NCBI GenBank assembly: GCA_037976565.1
Contig: CP137680.1
Location: forward strand, 20,610,675 to 20,674,674
Source: Mesocentrotus franciscanus
Lineage: Eukaryota > Echinodermata > Echinoidea > Camarodonta > Strongylocentrotidae
DNA: 64,000 bases
Direction of reading: 5' to 3'
A program made the position numbers and the translations under genes. Under the pieces are notes generated by a model that saw nothing but the letters and a program-made list of their open reading frames with translations, did no database searches and was not told where the DNA came from. Positions 1-11,579 of the stretch are shown in pieces. Positions within the stretch are counted from its first letter, which is position 1. Each line of letters opens with the position of its first letter.

Positions 1-226
1 ATTTTTTCCACCGCCATCCCCCCCCCTCTTGGGCGCCAGGGGTAATGAGCACATTTTTTTTTGTTTTTTTGGCACCCGAAAAATGTTTTTTTTTTCCAAC
101 GCCACCCCTTGGGCGCCAGGGGAGGGGGGCCATCTTCTTTTTTTTCCAAAAAAAGGGTGTTTTTACCTGTTTTATTTTTGCTAGGGGAGGGGGCCCGGAC
201 CCCGGGCTCCCGTGGATCCGCCACTG
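1..226 (+). mobile_element. 3' part of a non-autonomous hAT-like element
   Basis: The segment ends in GTGGATCCGCCACTG at 212-226, the terminal motif of the CAGNGGCGGATCC family. It shares internal blocks (GGCGCCAGGGG, GCACCCGAAA, AAAAAGGGTGTTTT) with the complete copy at 19734-20046 and the reversed copy at 39750-40045. The left end lies outside the window, so its target duplication cannot be checked. No coding capacity is seen. Confidence 0.75.
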
Positions 227-1019
227 TAGGCAATACCCCCTCCCCTAGAAGCGTTCAGTATAATTGCAGGGGAGGCGAATTGATAATGACAAAGCTAAAG
301 TTAATCATCATAATAGCTTGGCACATGGAAAATGTCACCACTTTCTTAGGCTACCGTAGATGTGAACAAGTAAATTCGTATTGGAAGCAGATGAGCGCTC
401 GATCGCTTCCCCCACTCTAATGTGATGTCCTAGGCTAAAAGATCCCTGTCTTTTATATTCTTAGGAAGAATATCCCGGATCCATTCGCTCGCGTCACGTA
501 ACAGCTGAGAAGCGAAGCGCAAGAACGCGTACAGAAAGTAAAAAGTGTTCGCATCAATCCAATAGATCATGATATATACTACAAAATATATTTTCATAAA
601 ATAATAGCAATGATTATTATCATAACCACGGCAATTGCTGTCGACATTGGCTCTATTTTTAGGGGGAGGGGGTAATGACGCCTCTTACCCGAATATCAAC
701 GTTCCTGTTCATAACTTTTGCCCCTAAGCAAACAAGAAAAACAAATACAATTCAAAATGTTATTTCGTCATTAATAGAGCAAGAAAGGAAATACAAAATC
801 CTACCTGGCTGCCGTCACAAGTGACGGTTGCTCAAATATTGTTAATTTGAAATTTCTGGCGGTGGGGCGGGAGCTGCCCCCGGCTCCATTGCTTTTCATT
901 GTGGTGGTAGAAGCATGGTACCTGTTACTACACAAAGCTGCTCCGATTCTTCGAAACTAGTTATGGCTCTTTACATGACCGCCAAAGGGCACACATTGTA
1001 AGCGACAGTGGGAAATATA
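227..1019. other. Non-coding stretch, nothing recognised
   Basis: No domain, long credible reading frame or repeat shared with the rest of the window was recognised. A short dyad, CCGTCACAAGTGACGG, occurs near 812-827. Confidence 0.4.
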
Positions 1020-1545
1020 GGTAAAAAGGGGCAATTATTAGAAAGGAAGAGGTACACTTGTAAAAAGTAACGAGGGGAGCTTATCATATTTGAAAGGAGT
1101 ACTTATCAGAAGACCTGTGAAAAGGAGCACTTATAAGAAGGGGAAGGGGCACTTATTAGAAAAAAGGGGCTCATATTTATCAGAAGGAAAAAGACACTTG
1201 TTAAAAAGAAAAGGGCAACTGTCAAGTAAAGGGGCACCTATCAGATGTTGATAGAGGCACTTATCGGATGTGAAAATGGAACATTCATTAAAAAAGAAAA
1301 AATGGGCACTTATCAGAAGGGAAAGGGAACTTATTAGAAAGGCAAACAGGTACGTGACAAAGTAAAAGGGCCACTTATCATAGGTGAAATAAGGCCTTTC
1401 TATGAAGTAAAAGGGACAGTTGTCGAAGTGAAGGGCATCTATCAGATATGAAAAGGGGCACTAATGAGACGGGGCACTCATGACAAAGGGAAGGGGGGTA
1501 CTTATTAGAAAGAAAGAAAAGGACACTTATCTGAAGAAAAAAGGG
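1020..1545 (+). repeat. Degenerate ~20-bp minisatellite upstream of the deaminase gene
   Basis: Imperfect repeats of an AAAGGGGCACTTATCAGAAG-like unit run through this stretch with many small indels. They end about 150 bp before the splice acceptor of the deaminase exon. The open frame that continues upstream of that exon passes through this repeat, so the N-terminal residues it would encode are probably not real coding sequence. Confidence 0.7.
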
Positions 1546-1679
1546 GCAGTTTGGGGGTACTTGGAAAAGTGTGGGGGCGTGGCCTCTGCCTATAATTCAT
1601 ATGATATGTCAGGACAACCGAACTGTCCGGACACACAACGTGTGGGTATACGCCTGTGGTTTAACGCCCTCTTTATGTT

Positions 1680-1692
1680 TTTTCTAAAACAG
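1680..1692 (+). other. Probable 3' splice site in the 5' UTR of the deaminase gene
   Basis: The run TTTTTTCTAAAACAG ends at 1692 and looks like a polypyrimidine tract plus AG acceptor. It marks an exon starting at 1693, with the first in-frame ATG of that exon at 1732. The coding sequence would then be intronless behind a spliced leader exon not identified here. Confidence 0.45.
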
Positions 1693-1731
1693 GGGTTCGA
1701 GTTCAGATGTCATCTTACTGAATTCAACACA

Positions 1732-2514
1732 ATGGAGTTCAGTAGTAACACTAAGATGAACGGTCAGGAGATACTGGAGTTGTTCATCGAGAGTGGCCTC
1801 CATGCTGTAGGGAATACTCGGGTTCAATGGAAGTATACTGCAATGTGTGTTGGCATTGTGACGCTGGTAAGCGGAGGAAAAACACTCCTCCTTTATCAGA
1901 GCAGTACCCGACATCACGCCGAACATGGAGTAATAACATTTATTGAAGAGAACATGAACAAAATAAGTTCAGTGAAGATTTTAGGTACATATTCACCATG
2001 TAGCAATTCTGGTGTCGACTGTTGCAGCAGAATTCGAGAGATCAAGGAAAAGTTGATGAAGGGTGATTGTAAGCAAATGAATTTTGAGTTTGTCTTTTCG
2101 TCCCTTTCTGAAATAAACAGACCATCTTGTTTGAAACGAGGTTGCTTTGAGGGCGATGGGAGTGGACATAACCCAATAGAAGAAAACGGCGGCAGTATCG
2201 AAAATCTCGTTTCACTTGGTTCAAGTATCAGAAGCTTCGAAACAGGCGATTGGGCTGAGTTAATAGAGCTCCTAGCTCTATGGGATGCTTCACACGGGGT
2301 GGCAGCGGCTGGTCTGGCAGCAACCCGGTTCGGAGACAAATACGGCCATTGGCGCGACTTTGAGGACGCTGAAGTCAAGAGAGATTTTGAGATTTTAAAG
2401 CAGCGATTACAAGGAGAAGTGAGAGTTACAGAAAATTCACTGCGCAACATTGACATAACGATTTTAGAAAAAGAAGTTTTTAAAATTAAAGAGGCTTTAG
2501 CGAAGTTACACTAG
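1732..2514 (+). CDS. AID/APOBEC-like (APOBEC4-type) zinc-dependent cytidine deaminase
   Basis: The predicted protein is 260 aa. It carries the deaminase signature His62-Ala63-Glu64, a 24-residue spacer, then Pro89-Cys90 with the third zinc ligand at Cys97 (an extra Cys at 98). Cys-x6-Cys rather than Cys-x2-4-Cys is the spacing known from APOBEC4, and the HxE-to-PC spacing fits AID/APOBEC. Around it the order helix, two beta strands, HAE helix, strand ending TYSPC, then a strand (FEFVFSS) and a late IRSFETGDWAELIELL segment fits the deaminase fold. The family deaminates cytosine in polynucleotides and acts in immunity or editing in animals; whether this member is active is not shown by sequence. 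ATG 1732 was chosen because a splice acceptor lies just upstream and the frame further 5' runs through a minisatellite; ATG 1756 is an alternative. No frameshift or stop is seen. Confidence 0.82.
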   Translation: MEFSSNTKMNGQEILELFIESGLHAVGNTRVQWKYTAMCVGIVTLVSGGKTLLLYQSSTRHHAEHGVITFIEENMNKISSVKILGTYSPCSNSGVDCCSRIREIKEKLMKGDCKQMNFEFVFSSLSEINRPSCLKRGCFEGDGSGHNPIEENGGSIENLVSLGSSIRSFETGDWAELIELLALWDASHGVAAAGLAATRFGDKYGHWRDFEDAEVKRDFEILKQRLQGEVRVTENSLRNIDITILEKEVFKIKEALAKLH

Positions 2515-4373
2515 ACTATTTCAAGACTATAGGGGCAATTGAGGAGGTGCAGGCTCTGTACTTCAACAGAAGTATCAGGATTTCTCGAGATTTTGTAATC
2601 TCGCAATATGATACTTAAGATGATACTCATGATACAAAATTTGTTTTAACATGTGAAGCCACTCTATATGTAATCATATGATGAATATTATAATAATGAT
2701 GATGATATTAAATATACTGCAACTACTACTACTATTAATTTTAATACTACTACTACTACTACGGCACGGTTATAATAATATTATAGATAATGATAACAAA
2801 ATTATGTCAATCATATTGATAATTATAATATTAAACTATTAAAAAAACCAACAAAATGAACAAATGTAGTCTGTTCTTTCGTTTTGAACGCATGATCACT
2901 ACAAATACATGAATAATTAAATAAATAATGTAATATATTGTACCGGTATAGGAATTATTGCATATTGAATATCTGGGCCCTGTCTTAGAAAAGAGTTGAA
3001 ATTAATCGCAACTTATTTAAATCGCAACTATATACATGAGAGATTAGAGACGGTAAATTGATTGGAGGGCTTGCAATTGTTTCGGATCAATCGCAACTCT
3101 TTATAAGACGGGGCTCGGATGAGCTATCATGGTTAGTTTATAGTCGATATTTCCTCTCTACCCCGACTTTGTCACGACTATGCCAAATTTCTGGGAGGCA
3201 GCGTTTGTATTTTGCTATTCAGTTATAATTGATCTATAAACATGACTGTAATTTCCTATATCTTGTATCTCGATTGCAAATTTCTCGAATAGTTTTAAGT
3301 CTTACCCCTACCATGTTTAGTATAACCAGGATACTATATTTCTGTGTTTATAACCATTTCACTTTAGCTGTGCACTCGTCAGGGCCCGAGATCTGCTTTC
3401 ATGAAAACTAGAGAAAATTGAAAGTATTAGGAAAATTCGACTAACGATTCTGTTAGGAAAGTTGTCAAATTTTTATTTTTTTAAAATCATTGATCAAAAA
3501 CAAATGAGCAACTTTATGATTTCACTTGCAACCAGCGTTCTATTTGTTTTGTAGGAATAGACAATTATTAAATCACCCCTCCTTTTGGGGCTGTCGATTG
3601 CGGAATTGATCTGTTCCATAGATTAGAAGAGATGTTAAAGGATCCCTGTTAAAGCCATACAACACGCTCAGGGAAGTATACTACTGTATTACCATTATTA
3701 TTCAACTACAATCCTTGCAAGGTGTCAGGACTGGGAAAGATTTGTCTCTATAATTCCTTTCAGAAGATGATAACAGTATTATTTGGGGATGAATAATGAT
3801 AAAAAGTATTTTCCCTATAGAAAAAGAGAGAGTTTAGGAAATTCTTTGTTTAATAAAAATTAGAAGCTGCTCCCTCGGGAAATCACAAAATTGCAAATGT
3901 TTGATTGAACCTAACATGCAAACAAAAAAGTTCACAATTTTGTCAAACTTTCACTGATTTCTGTCTTTCATGTTTTGCTTATTATGAAAGTTAATCTAAT
4001 TTAAAGGTGATTTTTCTTTGCAGTTACGGAACGTATATATGATTGGAAAGGCTATCTAACATAATTAACAATGTTGTCTCTTGTTTTGTACAAAATAATT
4101 TGTACGTTAATACTGTGATGAAGATGTTAAAACTCAGAACTTTCTCATAATATTGAAATAAATATAATACTGAAAGGATGAAGACAGAATAAACCTCTTT
4201 GTTATGTTCTGTACCGACTGTCATATGAATGTATAGGCCTTCGAATATATTTTGGCTGCACTGAACCTTCTCATACAAACAAGTCCGGACGACAACCACA
4301 TCATCTTGGACAACTAGCCCCGGACAGCTACCTAGAACTATTACTGACAAAAAGATGCCACCTGGCAACCGCA
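2515..4373. other. AT-rich intergenic stretch with short microsatellites
   Basis: Microsatellite-like ACT/AAT runs occur at about 2695-2770. The rest is AT-rich with no recognised domain. A minus-strand open frame at 4024-4425 has no recognisable homology and partly lies in an inverted repeat, so it is not called as a gene. Confidence 0.4.
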
Positions 4374-4487
4374 ACCCTCTCTGAATTTCTAAATTACTCA
4401 TCTTGATGTTCAGACAACTAGTCATAAAACATACCGAAAATGAAGTACCGTAAGATAATATATATATATATAATATATATAAATATA

Positions 4488-4527
<40 letters not shown>

Positions 4528-4623
4528 TATTTTTTTAAAGGGGGAGTAAAGGCGTATATATTCCCTTGGTAGACCCTAATTGTCCGAACATCGAGATGAG
4601 TAATTTAAAAATTCAGAGAGGGT
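4374..4623. repeat. Inverted repeat around a (TA)n core
   Basis: A left arm of about 47 bp (4374-4420, ACCCTCTCTGAATTT...) recurs in reverse complement at 4577-4623 with few mismatches. The centre is an alternating TA tract at about 4458-4530. This is a foldback structure, either a MITE or an inverted duplication. Confidence 0.7.
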
Positions 4624-4639
4624 GCTAAGAAAGCATGTA

Positions 4640-4800
4640 TTTGCTCGTAAGTAAGCAGCCAGAAGACCAACGGCTTAATTCCTCTCCGAGGAACTTGGTA
4701 ATTAGAATTGATGCCTTGCCAAAGGCACTAGGGCGTTTACTTGGTTTCGATTCCCGGCACTCCTGATTACGAGACTACCTCTCTACCACCGAGCCATCGC
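4640..4800 (-). repeat. tRNA-like SINE fragment
   Basis: The segment shares the GATGCCTTGCCAAAGG motif and a following box (GGTTTCGATTCCC) with the copies at 21609-22700 and 52914-53160. The TTCGA core next to ordered lysine-tRNA-like text suggests a Pol III B box of a tRNA-derived SINE. It is diverged and its ends are not defined. Confidence 0.4.
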
Positions 4801-5529
4801 GTCTTGTTCTTTCTTTCATATACATGCAGCGATTGCATAAACATACAGCTGCCAGACAATGCAAAAGACGAGAATCGTTGGACGAGTGACTCTATCGGAA
4901 TATGCAACAATTCGGAGACTCAAGGAGCCCTGGTGCGAATCGGTTGTGTCCTTGCCTCTGTTCTTAATTCACCATAAAACAAGATTTACTCACAATAATA
5001 GGATCAACAAATATAAAGCAAGAAAGTAGCCTACTTGTTTGTCTCCTACCCTACAGAAAAAGAATGCAGTAAAAATAAAAAAAATAATTTACAGGACATT
5101 TTCCTTGACAATAAACGACTCGAAACACGACTATCTAAATGTTTAGTGAGTAAATCTATGTGGAAGTTGGAATTCCTTACCCAGTATAAGAATAGTTTAA
5201 ATATGCAAACACGGTATACCTGACTGGTGTTTTTGTGCTTTCATCCGATTATTTCCTTTCCTAATCACTCATTGTTTTTATTAATTTGTCATTTTTGAGA
5301 TAATATTTTTTCCTTTTGTATCAACATTACTCATCTCGTCAACAAGAATCATCGTACGTTGTGAGGACTTGGTAAGTTTTTTTTTCTTCTTAATATTTCA
5401 TTTTTATAAAAAGCTTTTGCGTGAATTAAGACGAGGTTGCTCAACCAAATCCTTTCCTTAACCAACACTAAATTCGAATTTGGGAATACGGTTTTTATCG
5501 TGGATAATTTAAATGTAATCAATTTCCTT

Positions 5530-5806
5530 GTCAAATTATTCTATATTTCACAAGGATGCGAGTGGGGTTCAAAATTAATGACAACCCTAAAGAAATACAG
5601 CCGAGGAATTCGCAAGGTAACCGAAAGTTTTTCAGACTTTTTCAGAAAGTTGAACCGTTACAAATACCTTTTAACATTCCAGTATCGGAGCGCAATATCT
5701 ATCAAGAGGCTGATGGAACTTAGAGATAGCGAAGCAATAACATTACATCTTTGGTCAAATTTTGTTAACCCTTTAAAAGGTTTCTATAAAGCCTATCCTA
5801 TATTGC
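5530..5806 (-). mobile_element. Fragment of the 0.74-kb hAT-like element
   Basis: This stretch is the reverse complement of the middle of the element at 8886-9626: the same text runs from the GGTCAAATTTTGTTAACCC block to the CGGTTACCTTG block. An open frame across it (5437-5877) is therefore transposon sequence and not a gene. It stops abruptly at a CAGGCGCGGATCCAGG end at 5810, the edge of another hAT-like element. Confidence 0.7.
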
Positions 5807-5880
5807 GACCAGGCGCGGATCCAGGATTTCTTAGGGGGGCAAATTTGAAATTACGCGAGCCAAATATTGGGACGTGACCA

Positions 5881-6860
5881 GCAGTCGTGTAATGAGCAAA
5901 ATCGTTTGGGGGCAGACAAAAGATCCGCATCCCCCACTCTTTCATGCAGGCCCCGCTGAACGTTTTCAAAGTGGGTGGGGGAGGCTAAAGTATTTACGAT
6001 CAGGTAGAGCGTAGCGTAAATTGGCGTGGTGTCTGGGGTAAAGCCCCGGCGGGGTCAGGGCGGAGCCCCCGGAAGCTCAAGGGATATGGGCATTTAATTA
6101 CGGTCAGATGAACCTATTTTGATACCTTATTTGTGACACTGGCAGGACACTAATCGGCGTGGGGTCCAGCGGGCGGAGCCCCAGAAGCTCAGGGGTTTTA
6201 GGCATTACATTACCGTCACATGAGCATCTAGGGGCCCGCCCTAGGGCCCTAGTTGGGGTCCAGGGGGCGGAACCCCCGGAAGCTGAGGGGTTATAGGCGT
6301 TTAATTACGGTCAGATGAGCATATTTTGATACCTTATTTGTGACACTGGCAGGACACTAATTGGCGTGGGGTCCAGGGGCGGAGCCCCAAGGAGCCCAAG
6401 GGTTTTAGGCATTTGATAACGGTTAGATAAGCATTCAGGGGTCCGCCTATGGGACCCTGGTGGGGTCGAGGGGGCGGGGCTCCCGGAAGCTCAGGGGTTT
6501 AGGCATTTAATCACGGTCAGATGAGCATATTTTGGTACTTCATTATTTTGTGACACTGGCAGGTCACTATTCTTTCTTTCTTTCTTTCTTTCTATTTCTC
6601 TTTACTATACTTTTTCAAAAAAGTGGGGGTGGAGCTCGAGGCCCCTGAGCTCCGCCGTTCCGCGTGCCCTGACATGTAGGCCTCTAAATAAGCATATTTC
6701 TTGCCTGACTGTAAATTTAGAAATTTGTCATTTTCTAACAAACGCATAAGAAAATATTATTTACTAAAAAGTGAGGAAAAATCTCGGAAAATTATGTCAT
6801 TTCAGCAAAATTTGGAAATCACCGGTATCGAATTAGAAATAAACCGCGTTTGAATTTTAT
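5881..6860 (+). mobile_element. GTAATGAGC-type repeat element with ~205-bp internal tandem units
   Basis: It is collinear with 11236-11579 plus 12825-13030, which it matches as an uninterrupted copy. Between about 6010 and 6570 a unit of roughly 205 bp (GGGGTCCAGGGGGCGGAGCC ... GTGACACTGGCAGG) repeats nearly three times. A (CTTT)n run follows at 6570-6600. The site TCTCTTTACTATAC at 6588-6605 is the empty target of the element at 11580-12824. Confidence 0.65.
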
Positions 6861-7157
6861 TTGAGCCCCCCCCCCTCCCCGATCTACACCTTGTTTGCGG
6901 GAAAAATCTATTCTCCCCTACCTTTCTTCTTTCTCTTTTTTTCTTTCCCTTTCTCTCCTCGTTCCCTTTCCCTTACCTTCCTTCTCTCTCTTTTAGGTTT
7001 GCTGGGGGAGGCAAGGGCCTTTCGCCCCCACGATCCACACGTTGTTAGCGGGGTTGATTGCAACTTCTTTTCACCCTTTTCTTTTCTTCTTCCTCTTTTT
7101 TGTTCTCTTTTAGCTCTCCTCTTTCCCTTCCCTTTCCATTTTTTTTGGCGGGGGCGG

Positions 7158-7430
7158 GGAGGCTCAAGTCGATTGTCGGTAGAATGAAAAGATGGCAGGA
7201 GCTGGCCGAATCTGCGATCAAGCATGATGACGTAACGGATGGGCATTCTGGATCTGCGGATAGTGGTGCAGCGGAGTCTGTCTCCTCGCGTTCCCTGTCC
7301 GTACGGACCAAGCTAGCAGGGGTTTCATCAAAGTGGACCCATCGGCATTGACCAAATCGACGTTTTGAACAGATGTTTATTCGCGATCTTCGCTAATATA
7401 TCTATATATCTATATATCTCTTTTTTGTTT
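7158..7430 (+). pseudogene. Fragment of a RING-UBL relative (linker region)
   Basis: The translated piece RMKRWQELAESAIKHDD followed by a Ser-rich linker is nearly identical to residues encoded at about 47285-47470 in the frameshifted copy at 47023-47780. A stop follows the ...THRH segment, and the text then jumps to a remnant of the UBL start (CAGATGTTTATTCGCGATCT). Neither the RING nor the remaining UBL domain is present. It abuts pyrimidine-rich transposon sequence on its left. Confidence 0.75.
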
Positions 7431-7534
7431 CTTCTTCTTGCTGTATTTCTTAATACATACCGGTGAGATTTTACACGACAATGTCCTTTACTGCATGTGT
7501 GGCAATACATCTTGATGAATAGTTTTGTGAGTCT

Positions 7535-7965
7535 TTCGCAGCAAGTTCTCACTGTGAAAAAACGAGTTTCATTGCTGCTGGATGTGTACGAAATTTGCAC
7601 TTACGCAGCAACACACAGTACTTCCCTGGTAATTTGAACATATCCGGTGTATGTGAACTATGGCGCAATGCCGATGGAAAGAGACAAGAGTGCATGTGTC
7701 TTTAATGTGGTCTGCAGTCTTACTTGGCCCTTTACGGATTGCACTGTTCATTCTTGCCAACAACTGCACCCACAATGTAACAGTCATTTTCCCAATCTCT
7801 GCACCACTTTCGATTTCTTTTGAAACCACTGCTAGATGAGCCAAAAATTTTGGCAGGCAGGATTCCATAAATTATACTCCTGGAAAAGACCCCCTCCCCT
7901 TCCGTTGCGGGATACGCCACTCTGGTTAGTAATTCATTCATGTATTCCTATATACACACATAGTG
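7535..7965 (+). pseudogene. Truncated copy of the EGF/ShKT gene (intron plus start of an EGF exon)
   Basis: Sequence from the TCGCAGCAAGTTCTCACTG block to TGCAACCTGACATG matches 22890-22957 joined to 24350-24895, lacking the 1.4-kb hAT element found there. The EGF exon homologous to 24874-24966 begins (AGTGCAACCTGACATGTTAG) but runs into a stop and then directly into the 3' flank matching 26071 onward. About 1.2 kb holding the rest of the EGF exon and the ShKT exon is missing from this block. Confidence 0.7.
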
Positions 7966-8885
7966 CAACCTGACATGTTAGAATATTTTACGAGGCTTTT
8001 GAAATTGACTACAGTTGATTCTTGAAAGTATCTTCGATCTTGTGGACTGTTTTCATTTACTGTTGATTGCTAGCCCTGCTCTGTACAGTCTCAATCAAGG
8101 GAACCTCAAAGGCTTGTTCAGATGTGGCGTGGTAAACCGCCGCAAAGAAAGATATATAAATGTTAAGCGTATATTACAAGTTACGTCATCCTAAAAAAAA
8201 AAACAGCCGGGGATTTGCAGCATCATATCTGAACGAGCCTTGTATCCTGAAATCACTTTATCGTTTCTGATAATTAGCCTTTGCTTAGGTCATTTTCCTA
8301 TGATTAGATACATGAGATATTTTCTATAAGAATCCTGGTTAAACCAGTAGAGCATATTTTTGTAATTGTAACTAAGCTAATCTAATTTATCTTTATTGTA
8401 TAAGTAGTCATGATTAAACAATGTTTAAATGCAATATATTCAACAATATGTGAACATGTCTATATGTACAATACAGTTTGTAAATTTTACAATCTGAAGA
8501 GCAAACGAATGTACTTCAAGCACAAATATAGAAAATATATATATTTCTTTCTAAATCATGTTGCGTGTATGTATGTATCTGTAAAGTTCATCAACTCCCT
8601 TCCTTTCTCTCCTCCGAATTCGTTCAAACTGTCATCTTTCATTTCCCTTCTTTCTCATTCATTCTATTTCTTCCTTCTCTGTCAGTTTCTCTTCAATAAG
8701 TGTTCAGGTTGCAGTAGTTTGTCCTTCATTGTATTTTACTAAAGGATAACAAATTTAGATGATTTAAGAGACAAGCCAATTTTATTTTGCTACAAAGCGA
8801 CAAACAAGTCACAACTAGACAGTACAACTTATTATATTTTGTTAATACGCTTAGCATACTCCCATGATACATAGACTTTGACAAG

Positions 8886-9626
8886 TAGTGGCGTAACTGA
8901 TTGGGGCAGAAGGGGCACGTGCCGTGGGCACACTTGAGGGGGCGCAAAAACGGAATTAAGAGAAAGAGAGGGGGATACAAAGAAGAAAACTCACGAACCA
9001 TTAAGGATTACAGTATGCGCCTCAATACGGAAGGTAGTATAAATGCAGTTTTTGAATGTTTAAAATTTGAAAATGTTCTAAAGGTTGGTCGCTTTGCACC
9101 CCTGCATTATTGTGCTGCTATAGGATCTCATAAATAGCCGACGCAATATAGGATAGACTTAAAGAAACCTTTTTAAAGGGTTAACAAAATTTGACCAAAG
9201 AAATTATAATGTTATTGCTTCGCTACCTATACGTTCCATCAGCCTCTTTATAAATATTGCGCTCCAATACTGGAATGTTAAAGGTATTTGTAACGGTTCA
9301 ACTTTCTGAAAAAAAAGTCTTAACTTTCGGTTACCTTGAGAATTCTTCGGCTGTATTTTTTCAGGGTTGTCATTAATTTCGAACCCCACTTGCATGACTT
9401 GTGGAAGAAAGCCAATTACTCTTGTTAAAAAATAAAACTGTACAGATTGAGTCCATTGTTCCCTTGCGATTTTCGCTAAATGTATATTGCTTAGAAATTG
9501 CGTAAAAATGCAATAAATGTATATCGTTCGATCGCCTTGCTCCCTTACTTGTACATTTACGTAGAAAAGTTTGGGCAACGGGGGCACAGCTCTAATGTTT
9601 GCCCCGGATGCCTAGATACGCCACTG
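8886..9626 (+). mobile_element. Non-autonomous hAT-like element with 8-bp target duplication (ancestral insertion, block 1)
   Basis: The ends are TAGTGGCGTAACTG and GATACGCCACTG, and the flanks carry the 8-bp direct repeat TTGACAAG (8878-8885 and 9627-9634). The same insertion with the same flanks occurs in blocks at 27265-27976, 31631-32389 and (right end only) 42730, so it predates the block duplications. It has no transposase frame. Confidence 0.8.
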
Positions 9627-9634
9627 TTGACAAG

Positions 9635-10448
9635 TAGTGTTGGGGGATAATAAATCGAAATTTACCTTCCACATTCAAACGAAGTTTTCATAATGCTGAA
9701 GGGTTAATATTTACTTTGAATTAAGTTGTATAACAAACTAGTACTACAACAATTCCACAACGCCTTGATCTAAATACAAAGATGAACGTACAGGTGACAT
9801 AAAATGACACGTTTGAGCAAACGGAGTATATTGATTAAACTATCCTCTAATCAACAAGTGCCGGGTAAATGGGGAAATGGGGTGAATGGCACAGGGGGCA
9901 CATATCTTAAGTATAAAATAATGAAGCGCGCCCTTAAATGTACACCGGACCAATTTGAGACATCAAAGGCTCCTCGACATGTGATTGCACATTTTTGTCA
10001 GAAGATCTGTGACTTGTACCTCCCCCTCCATCCCAGCCAGATAATTTCGGATCATAAACACATCTTCACAAAATGCAGAAGAAAAAGTGCCACTTGAATC
10101 ATGTGGAAAATTGTAAATTCGGATGAATTTGTAACCAAAATTTTAGCCAGCTTGTTCCAAAAGGATCGACCATTATGATGCATTATTGCCAAGTATTGCC
10201 CATAATCATAGTTTTGACAACATAGAAATGTTATGAATGGACAAACTATAACAGAACAACCTGATATTTATAAACAATTAATTTTTGTATAACCTCCCTG
10301 ACGAAGATACGAGTTACGTTTCGAAACTTCGGACAATAAAGATTACATCATTTGGCAATGGTGCATTACACAATCAATGTTTAAAATGTTATATATATTC
10401 CTATTCACTTTACGAAATGCTGGGAACTCATCTCTAAGACAATGCGAT
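9635..10448. other. Conserved block flank downstream of RING-UBL gene A
   Basis: No gene is seen. The stretch is shared with 28000-29080, 32390-32945 and 42740-43600. It includes a transposon-like GACACGTTTGAGCAAACGG segment and a TTCGGACAATAAAGATTACA motif that recurs in the other blocks and, inverted, at 18749-18960. Confidence 0.6.
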
Positions 10449-10879
10449 TTAATGGGTCATGTTCCCTCCTTTAACAGGAAGTCCGAGCTCGATGGTACAG
10501 AGTTTCTTTATGCCATACTCCTCCAGAGTCTTTGAGCCTTCCAGCTGCTTGCCTCCCCAAATCAGACGCTGTACATTGGGTGGGATGCCGGTCTTCTCCT
10601 CGACCTGTCGCTTGAGGGCGTCTGCCGTGTCTGACGTGCGAACGTGGAGGGATTGTGACTTGCCTTCGAGGTTACGCACCCAGATCTGCACTGTTTCCGT
10701 TGCCTCAGTGGTTCGATGTTGCCATCTCGGTGTGGTTCTTTTTACCACTTTTTTCATGATAGCTGCCTGCTCCTCGATGATGCAGTTGAGCTTAAAGTTT
10801 TGCTTTAGACCGTCCAAGCCCCTGGAGGGGATACTGGTCTTCTTCTGGCAGAGACAGCATTTGATGTTAGACGTCCAAC
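10449..10879 (-). CDS. RING-UBL gene A, exon 2 (RING end, coiled linker, ubiquitin-like domain)
   Basis: The exon starts after the acceptor TTATAAAG and supplies the last RING zinc ligands (KCCLC), a 40-residue linker, then a ubiquitin-like domain of about 76 residues (ETVQIWVRNLEGK to PVKGG). The UBL keeps the GIPPNVQRL and GKQLEG signatures; lysines equivalent to ubiquitin K11, K48 and K63 are present. It ends KGG followed by a four-residue tail NMTH. Exon 1 is at 17643-17796, and the phases match (one base plus two bases of a Gly codon). Together they give 194 aa. RING proteins of this layout are expected to be E3 ubiquitin ligases; the UBL role is unknown. The 6.8-kb intron carries the satellite array and transposons, unlike the short introns of B and C. 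Confidence 0.82.
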
Positions 10880-11235
10880 CTTTATAAGCGTAAGCAAAAT
10901 TAGGAAAACAACAATAACAACTACTGTATAAGTCATTTTTATTTCGAATAGAGGAGCACTTACATTGTAAAAGACATAATTGACACAGCTTTAATTTAAA
11001 TCACATCTTCAACGACGGATCCAAAGTATGCCCCTTGCACTTCAATATGACCTATCCATCGCACTTTGATCTATAGAGCGGCAGTGGTTAGAATAATATT
11101 CATAAAGATGACAACAGAAGATACAAATTTGAAGTCATAATAAACTTACTATAAAGACTTACAGTAATATAAAAAGATGATATCATTTTTAATGGGGGTA
11201 GGGGTGCCACAGACCCCAACCCCCTTTAGCGATGC

Positions 11236-11579
11236 CCCTTGACAGCAGTGGCGTAATGAGCAAAAAAGTTTGGGGGGGGGGGCTGGCAGACAAAAAATCT
11301 GCATCACCCCACTCTTACATGCAGCCCCCCTGAACGTTTTTCAAAGTGGGTGGGGAGGCTAAAGTATTTACGATCAAGTATAGAGCGTAGTGTAAATTGG
11401 CGTGGGGTCTAGGGGCAAAGCCCCGGCAGGGTCAAGGGCAGAGTCCCCGGAAGCTCAGGGGGTATATATGGGCATCTAATTACGGTCAGATGAGCATATT
11501 TTGATACCTCATTATTTTGTGACACTGGCAGGTCACTATTCTTTCTTATTTTCTCTCTTTCTTTGCTATTTCTCTTTAG
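11236..11579 (+). mobile_element. Left part of a GTAATGAGC-type element, interrupted by the 11580-12824 insertion
   Basis: The start CAGTGGCGTAATGAGC and the following 340 bp match 5881-6590. The match resumes at 12825 (TTTAGTATACTTTTTCC) and runs to about 13030, showing that the element at 11580-12824 inserted into it. Confidence 0.7.

Noticed and set aside
1480..1731. N-terminal extension of the deaminase frame
   Set aside because: It runs through a minisatellite and over a splice acceptor; the ATG at 1732 is preferred.
1914..2456. Minus-strand 180-residue frame opposite the deaminase
   Set aside because: Shadow of the deaminase coding strand, which carries the zinc-binding motifs.
4024..4425. 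133-residue minus-strand frame
   Set aside because: No recognised domain, unusual composition, and it overlaps an inverted repeat.
5437..5877. 146-residue open frame
   Set aside because: Its middle is the reverse complement of the 8886-9626 hAT-like element; it is repetitive non-coding DNA.
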